The translations under genes and the position numbers were made by a program. DNA of 64,000 nucleotides from Vibrio cincinnatiensis DSM 19608 (GTDB lineage Bacteria; Pseudomonadota; Gammaproteobacteria; Enterobacterales; Vibrionaceae). How positions within the stretch are numbered: position 1 is the first letter of the stretch; every line of letters begins with the position of its first letter. The notes under the pieces were generated by a model that worked only from the letters and a program-made list of their open reading frames with translations, was not told the origin of the DNA and did no database searches. Shown piece after piece: positions 27,933-37,305 of this stretch. The stretch covers positions 186,001 through 250,000 of the forward strand of contig NZ_FUXB01000006.1 in NCBI RefSeq assembly GCF_900167345.1. Reading direction: 5' to 3'.

Positions 27933-28139
27933 GACTTCTTCGAATTCCCCTTCGATAATTTCACTGTTTTCATTGTTTTGTGCTTGATGGAATGGGCGTC
28001 GTTTGAGTTGCGTTTCTAAGCGTTTGCCTGTAATCAGTGCGGCAATGGTTAAAGGAATGGCCAGCAATAAACTAAAAATCAGTGCGAAAAAACCACACAT
28101 TAGTGTCAATGCGGTGACTAAAATACGATACATCATCAT
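27879..28139 (-). CDS. small membrane protein of unknown function
   Basis: The 86-residue protein has one long or two closely spaced hydrophobic segments (about residues 4-37) followed by a basic stretch and an acidic tail with EIIEGEFEEV. Three successive ATGs (28139, 28136, 28133) begin the frame; a CGGAG 2 nt before the first fits the third best, so the true protein may be two residues shorter. The 3' end overlaps the LysE gene by 54 bp on the other strand. I do not recognise a named family. Confidence 0.7.
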   Translation of the reverse strand: MMMYRILVTALTLMCGFFALIFSLLLAIPLTIAALITGKRLETQLKRRPFHQAQNNENSEIIEGEFEEVSCREEHSDRQSDEDHPR

Positions 28140-28311
28140 GACTCCGATACGTTATGGACGACCATCATAACGCACTGGAGGTGAATAAAACATGGGTTGA
28201 CGTTAGTGAACGTTATTAAACTTTAATAGGTCATAAAGACTCTTTGTTGTACAACTGAGTGTTATTTTTATGTGTTTAATTGACTCTATGGTAAAGTGTT
28301 TCTTTATAAAG

Positions 28312-28325
28312 TTCTTATAAATCAA
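28312..28325 (+). promoter_or_regulatory. FNR-like site upstream of hcp
   Basis: TTCTTATAAATCAA matches the pattern TTGAT-N4-ATCAA with a perfect right half and two mismatches in the left. It lies about 85 bp before hcp, an anaerobically induced gene in other bacteria. Confidence 0.4.
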
Positions 28326-28338
28326 TATGATAATTTAT

Positions 28339-28353
28339 GGCATATATTATGCC
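28339..28353. promoter_or_regulatory. 15-bp palindrome in hcp promoter region
   Basis: GGCATATATTATGCC is perfectly symmetric around one base, about 57 bp before hcp. It may bind a nitrosative-stress regulator or may simply contain the -10 element. Confidence 0.35.
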
Positions 28354-28409
28354 TCTATCGCTACAGATAATGAGCGAGATGGACTCGCAAATATAACTGG
28401 AGCGACATT

Positions 28410-30071
28410 ATGTTCTGTATTCAATGTGAACAAACCATTCAAACCCCAGTAGCGAAAGGCTGCGCCTATTCTCAAGGGATGTGCGGAAAAACCGCAGAAG
28501 TTTCTGACCTACAAGATGTACTGGTTTATTCTTTGCAAGGCGTTTCCTTTTGGGCGAATCTCGGCCGAACCTGCGGAGTGATCATTCCTGAAATTGACCA
28601 ATGGGCCCCCAAAGCCTTCTTCTCAACATTGACCAATGTGAACTTTGACCCAGAGCGCATTATTGAATTAGCGAAGCTTTCTTATCAGTATAAACAGCAA
28701 TTAGAGCAGCAAGTGAGAGCCGCCGCGACGTTGACCGGCTTTGTGATTCCAGAATTAACGCCCGCTGCACAGTTTGATTTACCCCAAGAGAAAGCAGAGC
28801 TACTTGCTTTTGCCCCTACTGCTGCGGTTAACCGCGGTAAAGAAAGCCTGAATGAAGATGTGATTGGCCTGCGCTTATTGTGCCTCTATGGGTTAAAAGG
28901 CGCGGCCGCTTATCTAGAGCATGCACGAGTACTGAGCCAAACGGATGAAGCGGTTTATGGTGAATACCATCAAATTATGGCGTGGCTAGGTAGTGATCCA
29001 ACCGATTTAAGTGCACTGCTTGATACCTCAATGCAAATTGGTTTAATGAACTATCGCATTATGGAAATGTTGGATAAAGGAGAAACTGATACCTTTGGTC
29101 ATCCTGCACCGACACCAGTGAATGTTAAGCCTGTTAAAGGTCAATGCATTTTAGTTTCCGGCCATGATTTACATGATCTCGAAAAAATTCTGCAACAGAC
29201 CGAAGGTAAAGGTATCAATGTTTACACCAATGGGGAAATGTTGCCGGCCCATGGTTATCCTGAGCTCAATAAATATCCTCACCTGGTGGGTAACTATGGT
29301 AGTGCTTGGCAAAACCAACAAAAAGAATTTGCTAATTTCCCTGGCGCGATAGTGATGACTTCCAACTGCTTACTTAACCCAGATGTGGGCCAATATGCGG
29401 ATCGTTTATTTACTCGTAGTATTGTTGGTTGGCCAGGGGTCGCGCACCTTGAAGGGGATGGTTTTAGCGCCGTTATTGATTGTGCATTGGCCCAAGAAGG
29501 CTTTAAACATGATGAGATTGAACATTACATTACCGTGGGATTTGGACGCAACGCTTTAATGGCCGCGGCTCCAGCCGTGGTCGAGCAAGTAAAAGAAGGA
29601 AATATTAAACATTTCTTCTTAGTTGGCGGGTGTGATGGAGATAAAGCAGAGCGTAATTACTACACCGATTTTACCGCTCAAGTACCTCAAGATAGTGTGA
29701 TTTTAACACTGGCTTGCGGCAAGTTCCGTTTTAATAAAAACCAGTTTGGCGACATCAATGGCATTCCTCGTCTACTGGATGTTGGACAATGTAATGACTC
29801 TTATTCCGCGATTCAACTGGCTTTGGCATTAGCAAAAGAGTTTGAATGTGGGGTGAACGATCTTCCTTTGACCCTAGTTCTTTCTTGGTTTGAACAAAAA
29901 GCGATTGTGGTGTTGCTGACCTTACTGGCTTTAGGGGTAAAAGGCATTTATACCGGCCCTAGCGCGCCTGCATTTTTAACTCCCAACTTAATGGCCATTT
30001 TGCAAGATCAGTTTGATTTGCGCAGTATTTCTACCGTTGAAAACGATTTGAAGACTATTCTGGCTGCTTAG
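28410..30071 (+). CDS. hcp: hydroxylamine reductase / hybrid cluster protein
   Basis: The 553-residue protein starts MFCIQCEQT, with Cys3, Cys6, Cys18 and Cys25 spaced C-x2-C-x11-C-x6-C, as in enterobacterial-type (class II) Hcp. Hybrid-cluster ligands are seen further on, including [22 protein letters not shown] and LACGKFRFN. Hcp acts in anaerobic defence against nitric oxide (NO reductase/S-nitrosylase activity) and reduces hydroxylamine in vitro. It forms an operon with its reductase Hcr. GGAG precedes the ATG. Confidence 0.97.
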   Translation: MFCIQCEQTIQTPVAKGCAYSQGMCGKTAEVSDLQDVLVYSLQGVSFWANLGRTCGVIIPEIDQWAPKAFFSTLTNVNFDPERIIELAKLSYQYKQQLEQQVRAAATLTGFVIPELTPAAQFDLPQEKAELLAFAPTAAVNRGKESLNEDVIGLRLLCLYGLKGAAAYLEHARVLSQTDEAVYGEYHQIMAWLGSDPTDLSALLDTSMQIGLMNYRIMEMLDKGETDTFGHPAPTPVNVKPVKGQCILVSGHDLHDLEKILQQTEGKGINVYTNGEMLPAHGYPELNKYPHLVGNYGSAWQNQQKEFANFPGAIVMTSNCLLNPDVGQYADRLFTRSIVGWPGVAHLEGDGFSAVIDCALAQEGFKHDEIEHYITVGFGRNALMAAAPAVVEQVKEGNIKHFFLVGGCDGDKAERNYYTDFTAQVPQDSVILTLACGKFRFNKNQFGDINGIPRLLDVGQCNDSYSAIQLALALAKEFECGVNDLPLTLVLSWFEQKAIVVLLTLLALGVKGIYTGPSAPAFLTPNLMAILQDQFDLRSISTVENDLKTILAA

Positions 30072-30140
30072 TGAGAGACACATTCACTATGTCTTTAGGC
30101 TCTGCTGTGACAGAGCCTATTTAATCTGAGGAGGATGACT

Positions 30141-31169
30141 ATGTCTGCATGGGCAGATCAAGAAATATTGGATCTTGTGTGTCAAGAAAAATGGCAAGAA
30201 ACCCCTGATGTTGTCAGCTTTGAGCTGGTCAGTGACTCACCGCTTTCCTTTGACTTTAAACCGGGCCAATTTGCAAATTTAGGGTTTGAAATGGATGGGA
30301 AAACACAATATCGCTCTTATTCTATCAGCTCAACGCCAAGCCAGAATAAGTTGTGTTTTACGGTGAAGAAAGTGGCTGGGGGAAAAGTATCGCAACATGT
30401 GGTTGAAAGGCTGAAAGTCGGCGATACGATTCAAGCGATGAAACCACAAGGGCAATTTAATAGTATCGATTGCGCCGTTGAGCAAAAAAAAGTGCTATTG
30501 ATCAGCGCTGGTTGTGGTATCACTCCTGTGATGTCAATGGCAAAAAGCTGGCTTGAGCAAGGGGATATAGATATCACGTTTCTACACGTTGCCCGTGACA
30601 AAGCGCATACTATTTATTTTAGTGAATTAGAAAGCCTCAATGAGCAGTACTCGCAATTTCATCTTCACTTACTACTTAAAGACGCAGTGGGAACGGAATA
30701 TCCGCAAGGTCGGTTAAATCAAGCATGGTTAGAGCAATTGATTCCTGATCTTCATCAGCGTACGGTTTTCCTTTGTGGTCCAGTGAGCTTTATGCAAGAT
30801 GTTCAGCACTATTTACAAGCACTCCAATTTAATATGCAGAACTTTTATCAAGAAAGTTTTACCCCGAGTACCCAAGAGCAACCGATCACGTCTCAAACAA
30901 AGTCTCAGGTTATCGTTAAGGTTCCGGCTTTTGGTGTTGAGGTGGATGCACCCAGTGACAGTATATTATTAGAGGCATTAGAAACGGGGAAGCTGCCTAT
31001 CATTGCAGCGTGTCGCAGTGGAATTTGTGGCTCATGTAAATGTCAGGTCAAGCAAGGTTCTGTCCGTTCAACCAGTCAAGAAACGTTGACGAATGAAGAG
31101 ATAGCACAAGGTTATGTGCTCGCGTGTTCAGCCATCGTTGAGTCAGATGTTGACATCGCATTACTTTAG
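30141..31169 (+). CDS. hcr: NADH oxidoreductase for Hcp
   Basis: The predicted 342-residue protein has an FAD-binding domain with RSYSISSTPS, an NAD-binding domain with SAGCGITPVMSM and FLCGPVSFMQDV, and a C-terminal plant-type [2Fe-2S] ferredoxin domain with CRSGICGSCKC and a final LACSA. It passes electrons from NADH to Hcp. An ATG at 30135 overlaps the strong GAGGAGGA ribosome site, so the ATG at 30141 is preferred. It lies 70 bp after hcp. Confidence 0.95.
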   Translation: MSAWADQEILDLVCQEKWQETPDVVSFELVSDSPLSFDFKPGQFANLGFEMDGKTQYRSYSISSTPSQNKLCFTVKKVAGGKVSQHVVERLKVGDTIQAMKPQGQFNSIDCAVEQKKVLLISAGCGITPVMSMAKSWLEQGDIDITFLHVARDKAHTIYFSELESLNEQYSQFHLHLLLKDAVGTEYPQGRLNQAWLEQLIPDLHQRTVFLCGPVSFMQDVQHYLQALQFNMQNFYQESFTPSTQEQPITSQTKSQVIVKVPAFGVEVDAPSDSILLEALETGKLPIIAACRSGICGSCKCQVKQGSVRSTSQETLTNEEIAQGYVLACSAIVESDVDIALL

Positions 31170-31189
31170 AAATGTGTGATGGTCTGGTA

Positions 31190-31221
31190 TAAAAAAGCCG
31201 CCAACATCAGGGACCGGCGGC
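31190..31221 (-). terminator. terminator of the GAPDH transcript
   Basis: GCCGCC (31197-31202) pairs with GGCGGC (31216-31221). On the minus strand a run of six T follows, so it serves the GAPDH gene. Confidence 0.75.
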
Positions 31222-31244
31222 AAGTACGGGGGTGAATCCCATCA

Positions 31245-31280
31245 GAGCTGAGTGCTCAATTAATGTGAGAGACTCAGCTC
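31245..31280 (+). terminator. hairpin after hcr
   Basis: GAGCTGAGT (31245-31253) and ACTCAGCTC (31272-31280) form a 9-bp stem with an 18-nt loop, followed by a T-rich stretch on the plus strand. It likely ends hcp-hcr. Confidence 0.6.
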
Positions 31281-31319
31281 GTTAGGGTTTATTTTTATTA
31301 TGTTGTGGAGTTTAAATTT

Positions 31320-32756
31320 TTACTGCTTTGGGTAAGTATTGTAACGAACCCCCATCATTTGCTCCATACAATGGACCACTTGACAGCTATAACCAAATTC
31401 GTTGTCGTACCACACATAAAGCACGCAGCGGTTGCCTTGGGCAATGGTGGCGGCCCCATCAACCACACCAGCATGACGAGAGCCTACTAAATCGGTTGAA
31501 ACAATTTCGGTCGAATCGGTGTAGTCAACTTGTGCTGATAATGGGGAGTGAATGGCAATACCGCGTAGGTATTCGTTTAATTCCTCTTTCGTCGTTTCTT
31601 TTTGGAGGTTGAGGTTTGCAACCACCATAGAAACATTCGGCGTTGGTACTCGAATCGAATTTCCCGTTAACTTACCAGAAAGTTCAGGAAGGGCTTTAGC
31701 TACTGCTTTTGCTGCTCCCGTTGAAGTGAGTACCATATTGAGGGAGGCAGAACGGCCACGGCGTTCACCTTTGTGGAAATTATCAATGAGATTTTGATCG
31801 TTAGTATAGGAATGAACCGTTTCAATGTGTCCAGATAGCACACCATATCGATCATTCATGGCTTTCAAAATCGGTGTAATGGCATTGGTGGTGCAACTGG
31901 CCGCAGAAATAATCGTATCACTCGGTTGAATGACCGATTCATTGACCCCAAAGACGACGTTCTTAATATCCCCTTTACCAGGGGCGGTGAGTAAGACTTT
32001 GCTCGCGCCCGGCGAAGCGAGGTGTCGACTTAGCCCTTCACTATCACGCCAAACTCCCGTGTTATCAACCACGAGGGCATCTTGAATACCAAATTGAGTG
32101 TAATCGACCTCTTGAGGAGAGTTGGCGTAAATTACTTGAATAAAATTACCATTGGCGATGATAGCACTTCGTTCATTATCTACCACAATACTGCCATTGA
32201 ACTGACCATGTACCGAGTCGCGCCGCAATAAACTAGCCCGCTTTTCAAGATCACCGGCTTTGCCTCCTCGAACGACAATCGCCCCTAAGCGAAGTGGATA
32301 ACCTGGCCCACTCTTTTCAATCAACAAACGTGCAAGTAAACGTCCAATACGTCCAAAACCGTACAAAACAACGGTTTTTGGTTGAGTTATCGCTTTACCA
32401 TCTAACACATCATGCAGGGCGGTTTGTAAATAGTCTTGTAAGGCAGTCTGGTTGTCATGTTGCTGCCAGTACTGGTAGGCGAGTTGACCAATATCAATCC
32501 GGCAAGGGGAACATGTCATTTTAGAGAGAGACTCCAATAGTGGCATGGTTTGTTCCAGCGCTAGAGGCTCCCCAGTATAGTGCCGTGCCACACGGTGGTT
32601 TTTTATGATATCAATCGTTGTGGCATTAATGAGTGTTTTGCCAAACAGGAGTGTTTCCACTCCTTGTTGGCGATAAAGCTGACCAATGAGGGGAGACATA
32701 GATTCAGCAATGGTTTGGCTCACTTGCCAGTCTAAAAGATGTTTCTCTGGACTCAT
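31320..32756 (-). CDS. glyceraldehyde-3-phosphate dehydrogenase, long form
   Basis: The predicted 478-residue protein is about 140 residues longer than ordinary GAPDH (about 330). The extra part is N-terminal. The Rossmann motif YGFGRIGRLLARLL follows it near residue 130, then SAASCTTNAITPILK with the catalytic Cys and the C-terminal VWYDNEFGYSCQV. This long type is found in Vibrio and Pseudomonas beside the standard enzyme; its special role is uncertain. The N-terminal extension has no recognised motif. ATG 32756 is preferred over an in-frame GTG two codons earlier. Confidence 0.9.
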   Translation of the reverse strand: MSPEKHLLDWQVSQTIAESMSPLIGQLYRQQGVETLLFGKTLINATTIDIIKNHRVARHYTGEPLALEQTMPLLESLSKMTCSPCRIDIGQLAYQYWQQHDNQTALQDYLQTALHDVLDGKAITQPKTVVLYGFGRIGRLLARLLIEKSGPGYPLRLGAIVVRGGKAGDLEKRASLLRRDSVHGQFNGSIVVDNERSAIIANGNFIQVIYANSPQEVDYTQFGIQDALVVDNTGVWRDSEGLSRHLASPGASKVLLTAPGKGDIKNVVFGVNESVIQPSDTIISAASCTTNAITPILKAMNDRYGVLSGHIETVHSYTNDQNLIDNFHKGERRGRSASLNMVLTSTGAAKAVAKALPELSGKLTGNSIRVPTPNVSMVVANLNLQKETTKEELNEYLRGIAIHSPLSAQVDYTDSTEIVSTDLVGSRHAGVVDGAATIAQGNRCVLYVWYDNEFGYSCQVVHCMEQMMGVRYNTYPKQ

Positions 32757-32762
32757 TTTCAC

Positions 32763-33424
32763 TTGGGGGACCTTTCACGTTTTGTTGAGCAAGACGTTCA
32801 TCCATACAGCATGAACATGAAGCACTGCCTTTCTGGGTTGAAGTCATTATGGTGAGGATTTCGTTGATTCATCGTGATTTTAAACGTTTCTTCATACACA
32901 TGGTGATGAACCAATTTTTATCTACTTATCACTTCAAACCATTTTAGGCGGTTAATACCCACAATTTCTATTGTGTTTGGTACTGAATAAGCTTGTTATC
33001 TTTATGTGGCAGGATTGTAATGGCTAACTGGTTATTCTGCTAGGAAAATTAATGACCATATATTCCGCTTCATTTTCCCTTATAAGCGGTGAGAATTAGA
33101 GAATAAATGTAACATGATGGGGATTGACAAGTGTAATAAAAGTGACTTATTTCGTGTTAATAACGTTTCATATCAAGCGAGTGAATGAAAGTTGAATGAA
33201 AATTTTCAAGAAAAGTGTGATGTTTGTTTTCTTTTAATATTAAAAGGTAAACAAATCAATGAGAAAAGATCACTAAATTTAAAATATAGAGAACATTGTC
33301 TAAAATGAAGTCAAGAGAGAAAAAAGAGAATAAAAAATAAGAGTGATGGAACCAAAAAATTTGGGATAACAGAGATTTTTTCAGCTATGTAGATTTTTGA
33401 ATGATGTAGTAGGGAAAGTGGTTA
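32763..33424. other. long AT-rich intergenic region
   Basis: About 660 bp between the GAPDH gene and dCMP deaminase. I see no credible gene or structured RNA. The GAPDH promoter must lie near its right end close to 32800-33050. Confidence 0.5.
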
Positions 33425-33462
33425 GCCACATTGAACATGTCATCCGACACTTTCAATGTGGC
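33425..33462 (-). terminator. terminator-like hairpin after dCMP deaminase gene
   Basis: GCCACATTGAA (33425-33435) and TTCAATGTGGC (33452-33462) form an 11-bp stem with a 16-nt loop; a weak T-rich stretch follows on the minus strand. Confidence 0.6.
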
Positions 33463-33474
33463 GATAATAAGCGG

Positions 33475-33948
33475 TTAAATTTGAGCAGGGTGAATTTCAC
33501 TGATGGGTTTAAGTTCTTTAACGGGCAACCAATTGACTTTGACACCGGCTTGTAAAAACATATCTTGGCTGACTTTAATTTTATCTCCCCAGCGAGAGAG
33601 AAAGTCCTCAGATTGCTCTGGACAATGTACGGCAGAGATACCTGTTTGGATAATTTTGGCCGCGCAGTTTGGACATGGAAAGTGAGTGACATAAATTTCG
33701 CAGCCATCTAAATCACGCTTAGCAAATAGAATGGCATTTTCTTCGGCATGCAAGGTTTTTAAATATTTCATATCACGATCATCGGTGTTAGCACTGTCTG
33801 AAATGCCGTGTGGATAGCCATTAAAGCCAACAGACACGATACGATTCTTTTTAGTAATGACGGCCCCAACTTGCGTCGATGGGTCTTTACTCCACGAACC
33901 TACTAATTCAGCCATTTGGTAAAAGCGTTGTGCCCATTTCGAAATCAT
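33475..33948 (-). CDS. deoxycytidylate (dCMP) deaminase
   Basis: The 157-residue enzyme has the zinc motifs HAEENA (with the catalytic Glu) and PCPNCAAKI, and the N-terminal CMP/dCMP deaminase block WSKDPSTQVGAVI. It deaminates dCMP to dUMP, feeding dTMP synthesis. Monocistronic. Length and motifs are standard. Confidence 0.92.
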   Translation of the reverse strand: MISKWAQRFYQMAELVGSWSKDPSTQVGAVITKKNRIVSVGFNGYPHGISDSANTDDRDMKYLKTLHAEENAILFAKRDLDGCEIYVTHFPCPNCAAKIIQTGISAVHCPEQSEDFLSRWGDKIKVSQDMFLQAGVKVNWLPVKELKPISEIHPAQI

Positions 33949-34169
33949 GGTTTGGTTTCCTTAACAAATACTCAATCGCAATGTGATGGTTAATTGAAGT
34001 GATCATGATCCTGATTTTCACCAAGAGAGTCTAGGGAAATTTCATGTAGTTCAACTTAGCACGAATGTATTTTTATTACTGCATGAGTAGGATAACGAGA
34101 AAAATGAGATCTCTATCAAGGTTTATGTTTGAGCATAACGATGAGACAAGGCTGTTTTAGGATGAGTAT

Positions 34170-34187
34170 TGTGCGAGATCTCTTACA
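34170..34187. promoter_or_regulatory. UvrY/VarA (GacA-type) binding site upstream of Csr RNA
   Basis: TGTGCGAGATCTCTTACA differs at one of 18 positions from the inverted repeat known upstream of E. coli csrB/csrC (TGTGAGAGATCTCTTACA, as I recall it). It lies about 130 bp before the predicted RNA start, a distance typical for these RNAs. Confidence 0.8.
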
Positions 34188-34315
34188 CATAGTGTGCGAA
34201 TTCTACGTTTACCATAAAGGTAAAATAAGCATTTTTATTTTTATCTTATTGTTTTTATTTAATTTTCTTTCAATGTTTTTTCGCCGTTCTGTAATTATAT
34301 TTTTCCTATAACTTG

Positions 34316-34694
34316 CTGAAAAATTTGGATGTCGTAATCTCTAGTTGTCAGCAGGAAGCAGACACGGAACAGGAAAGACCCAGGGATAGGTCATCTTCAG
34401 GAAGAAGATTCGATGATTCAGGATGAAGAATCGGCACGGAAAGCGAAGGACATTAGCTGGACGCGATTAACTAGGATGGTTAACTACGGAAAATTAATGG
34501 ACACCTTAATGGAATAAGGCACATCTGTCAGGAAGACGGAAGTAGGGACACCGCTAGGAAGGCGATGAAACGGATTGTGCTAAAGGATATAGCAGACTAT
34601 CAAGGAATAGATGCAGGGAGCACCTATTAGTAGCCGGATTGCTGCGAGCAAGAACAGAACCCCACTAAGCGTAAGCTTGGTGGGGTTTTCTTTA
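34316..34694 (+). ncRNA. csrB: CsrB-family regulatory RNA (sequesters CsrA)
   Basis: This stretch of about 380 nt has no open frame but about twenty GGA motifs, many as AGGA or CAGGA in the loops of short stems (for example ATCTTCAGGAAGAAGAT and GGTTAACTA-type stems around AGGATGG). Such RNAs bind many copies of the translational regulator CsrA and so relieve its repression. The RNA ends at a strong terminator (34658-34694). The 5' end is estimated from a TATAAC-type -10 at about 34303. A UvrY/VarA-like site lies upstream. Vibrios usually have several such RNAs (csrB, csrC, csrD); which one this is cannot be decided here. Confidence 0.88.
34658..34694 (+). terminator. terminator of the Csr RNA
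   Basis: AACCCCACTAAGC (34658-34670) pairs with GCTTGGTGGGGTT (34675-34687), followed by TTCTTTATTT. Confidence 0.93.
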
Positions 34695-34821
34695 TTTCAT
34701 TCTTTGCTGAATGGTTATTATTTTTTTATCCCTCTTTTTCACCCTCTATTGTGATTTTCTTGGCAACTCTTGATAATGAAAATCTGTTTAAAAGAAAAAC
34801 AGCAGTAAATGAGGAAGTAAG

Positions 34822-35226
34822 ATGGAAGCACAAGTGAAATGGGTGGATGGTTTAACTTTTATTGGCCAATCACCATCAGGTCATTCGATTGTTATGGATG
34901 GAAACGGAGGGGCAACAGCACCGAGTCCCATGGAAATGGTGTTAATGGCTGCGGGAGGGTGCAGCTCTGTTGACGTGATTAATGGGTTAAAGCAGGCCCA
35001 GCAAGAAGTGTACGGCTGTCATGTCACCCTATCCACCGAAAGACGCGCCAATGCTCCTCGACTTTTTACTCAAATAAACCTGCACTTTGTGGTCAGTGGA
35101 ATCAATATTGAGCCAAAAGAGGTCGAGCGAGTGGTCGCAGACTCATTAGAAAAATATTGCTCAGTCTGCCTTATGCTTGGAGAAAGTGTAAAACTGACGC
35201 ACAGTTGGGAAATTACGGAAGAGTAA
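34822..35226 (+). CDS. OsmC-family protein, YhfA-like
   Basis: The 134-residue protein has the OsmC landmarks TAPSPMEMVLMAAGGCSSVDV with the first redox Cys, and KYCSVCLML with the second. Classical OsmC members reduce organic hydroperoxides with these two cysteines; the YhfA branch is less well defined. AGGAAG precedes the ATG. It is followed after 17 bp by the yddG-like exporter and probably shares a transcript. Confidence 0.9.
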   Translation: MEAQVKWVDGLTFIGQSPSGHSIVMDGNGGATAPSPMEMVLMAAGGCSSVDVINGLKQAQQEVYGCHVTLSTERRANAPRLFTQINLHFVVSGINIEPKEVERVVADSLEKYCSVCLMLGESVKLTHSWEITEE

Positions 35227-35243
35227 GGCGTTAGGGTGATGGG

Positions 35244-36155
35244 GTGAATCAGCACAAATATACTTTTTTTGGTATTAGCGCCATTTTACTTTGGGGTGGC
35301 CTGATGGGGCTCGTTCGCACTGTTACAGAGAGCTTTGGCCCATTGGGTGGTGCGGCGCTTATTTATACCGTGGCATCCATTTTTTTGATCTGTGTAATGG
35401 GGAGGCCAAAACTACGCCACTTTTCTTTTCGATATTTGGTGATTGGTGGTTTTCTTTTTGTTAGCTATGAAATTTGCTTGGCTTTAGCGTTAGGCATGGC
35501 TAATAACCGCTATCAAGCACTCGAAATGGCTGTTATCAATTATTTGTGGCCAGCGTTCACCGTGTTATTGGCGGTGTTAACCAGTAAGAAATCAACGAGT
35601 TTTTGGGTATATCCTAGTATTCTGCTGGCATTTATTGGTGTGGCTTGGACAATCACTGGTGAGATGGGTTTTTCGATATCAGCCATCGCGGAAAATATAA
35701 AAACAAACCCCACGACCTATACTTTGGCTTTTGTTGGCGCAATCATTTGGGCCATATACTGCCATGTAACCAAAGTGATAGCGAAAGGAGAAAACGCCAT
35801 TAGTGTGTTCTTTATTGCGACGGCGATTGTGCTCTGGATAAAGTATGCATTAAGCCAAGAAGCACCATTGGTATTTACACCAATTGCGACGCTTTATTTA
35901 TTCCTGACAGGAATAGTGATGGGCAGTGGCTATGCATTGTGGAACTTGGCAATTCTACGTGGAAATATGCTGCTACTGGCGACCTTATCTTATTTTACTC
36001 CGGTGATATCAACGCTGCTTTCTTCCATTATTCTTGGTGTGGTATTAGGGATAAGTTTTTGGCAAGGTGTGGTGATGGTCACTATGGGGTCATTAATGTG
36101 TTGGTGGGTCACTAGAGAAAAACCGGTGGGAGCGGAAATCACCGCTGAATACTAA
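35244..36155 (+). CDS. yddG: EamA/DMT-family aromatic amino-acid exporter, YddG-like
   Basis: The 303-residue protein has ten hydrophobic segments in the drug/metabolite transporter pattern. AILLWGGLMGLVRTVTESFG and MAVINYLWPAFTVLLAV are characteristic of YddG, which exports aromatic amino acids and related compounds. The start is a GTG at 35244 after GATGGG; no ATG in the same frame lies nearby. It ends near a bidirectional terminator. Confidence 0.88.
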   Translation: MNQHKYTFFGISAILLWGGLMGLVRTVTESFGPLGGAALIYTVASIFLICVMGRPKLRHFSFRYLVIGGFLFVSYEICLALALGMANNRYQALEMAVINYLWPAFTVLLAVLTSKKSTSFWVYPSILLAFIGVAWTITGEMGFSISAIAENIKTNPTTYTLAFVGAIIWAIYCHVTKVIAKGENAISVFFIATAIVLWIKYALSQEAPLVFTPIATLYLFLTGIVMGSGYALWNLAILRGNMLLLATLSYFTPVISTLLSSIILGVVLGISFWQGVVMVTMGSLMCWWVTREKPVGAEITAEY

Positions 36156-36177
36156 GCATAAAATAAAGACTAAGCAT

Positions 36178-36207
36178 AAAATAAACCCGCCGAAGCGGGT
36201 TTATTTT
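36178..36207. terminator. bidirectional terminator between yddG and cation transporter genes
   Basis: AAAATAAACCCGC and GCGGGTTTATTTT (36178-36190 and 36195-36207) form a 13-bp stem around CGAA, with A and T runs on both sides. Confidence 0.9.
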
Positions 36208-36208
36208 A

Positions 36209-37108
36209 TTAACGAGTCACGTTGACGGTAATTTGTAATTTCAGTGGTAGATTCGACAAACGCTTTTCAATCGTACGACGAGTATGCTCAATGTCTTCAA
36301 CAAGAATGACATTACTGTTGTCTTCTGGGTAAAGATCAATATCGACCCAAAGCTCAGGTCCCACTTTGGTGACTCCGGTTAATTCAATGTCTTGTTCCGA
36401 TTCTTTACCCGCAGCAATCACGCCTTGATCCACCTTTTTACAAATCTCTTTGCTTGGCGCCATGAGGAAAATCTCTCTCAAGGCAGACTTGACCATTCCG
36501 TACGGCACTTTTAAGAAATAAAATGACATCGCAAGCATCATCAATGGGTCTGCATAAACGGCATATGGAGCCAGAGGAGAAAAACTGATCGCCAAAGCAA
36601 TAATAAATCCTGCGGTAACCACGACACTTAACATGGTATCCATTTGCCACTGTTTCACTTCCGCACTAATTAAACCGGATGCGTAACGCTGGCTGAGTTT
36701 TGCCATATACCACCAAGCAAAGCCACATCCCACCACATTAATGGCGCCAAATAAGGTCGCAATGGAGACATCAACTTCCCGTCCACCGGTAAGCAGCGAA
36801 CTGACGGCGGAATACAAGGAATAGGAGACAACTAGCAAAATGACGATACCTTTGATCGCAATAACGGCGGGTTCAAATAACGCTCGTCCAAATGGAAATT
36901 GTTGGTCTGAGGGTTTACGGATATAGCGAGAAGCGACGAGCGACAATAATGTTAACAGTAAACTGATTAAGGAATAGACGCCGTCAAAGACGATAACCAG
37001 TGAACCTACAAGTAAACCAACAATCAGGCCACCCCCCGCAAATATAGAAGCAATAAGGGCTGAGAGCGTCAATACACGATTTTCATTTAAACTTGTTCGG
37101 GCACACAT
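36209..37108 (-). CDS. cation diffusion facilitator family transporter
   Basis: The 299-residue protein has about five to six transmembrane segments and a C-terminal cytoplasmic beta domain (ELWVDIDLYPED). The family position in TM2 reads FDGVYS and that in TM5 reads WQMDTMLS. In zinc/iron exporters these sites are usually D/H-x3-D; here one Asp remains in each pair and the partner is Ser. Metal choice may therefore differ or transport may be altered. It is monocistronic. Confidence 0.83.
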   Translation of the reverse strand: MCARTSLNENRVLTLSALIASIFAGGGLIVGLLVGSLVIVFDGVYSLISLLLTLLSLVASRYIRKPSDQQFPFGRALFEPAVIAIKGIVILLVVSYSLYSAVSSLLTGGREVDVSIATLFGAINVVGCGFAWWYMAKLSQRYASGLISAEVKQWQMDTMLSVVVTAGFIIALAISFSPLAPYAVYADPLMMLAMSFYFLKVPYGMVKSALREIFLMAPSKEICKKVDQGVIAAGKESEQDIELTGVTKVGPELWVDIDLYPEDNSNVILVEDIEHTRRTIEKRLSNLPLKLQITVNVTR

Positions 37109-37305
37109 AAAAAACTTACCAATAAAAAACTACGGTTATTGTGGCTCAAACTAAGGTTAATACAACGGTTATTTATAACTTTCAGGGCTTGTGGGATGGA
37201 GATTTTGTTAAATATTCTTATATAACAATGAATTAGGTGTAATTTTTGGTGTCATTTTTATTGTCGCTGAGTGACCTTGCTTATTTAAACGTCAATTTGG
37301 GTGGT

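Noticed and set aside
34129-34311. Open frame of 60 codons upstream of the Csr RNA
   Set aside because: It overlaps the UvrY/VarA-like site and the probable promoter, lacks a ribosome site and is rich in Phe/Ile from AT-rich DNA.
36152-36186. Two direct copies of ACTAAGCATAAAATAAA next to the yddG terminator
   Set aside because: A single short tandem duplication in AT-rich DNA with no sign of function.
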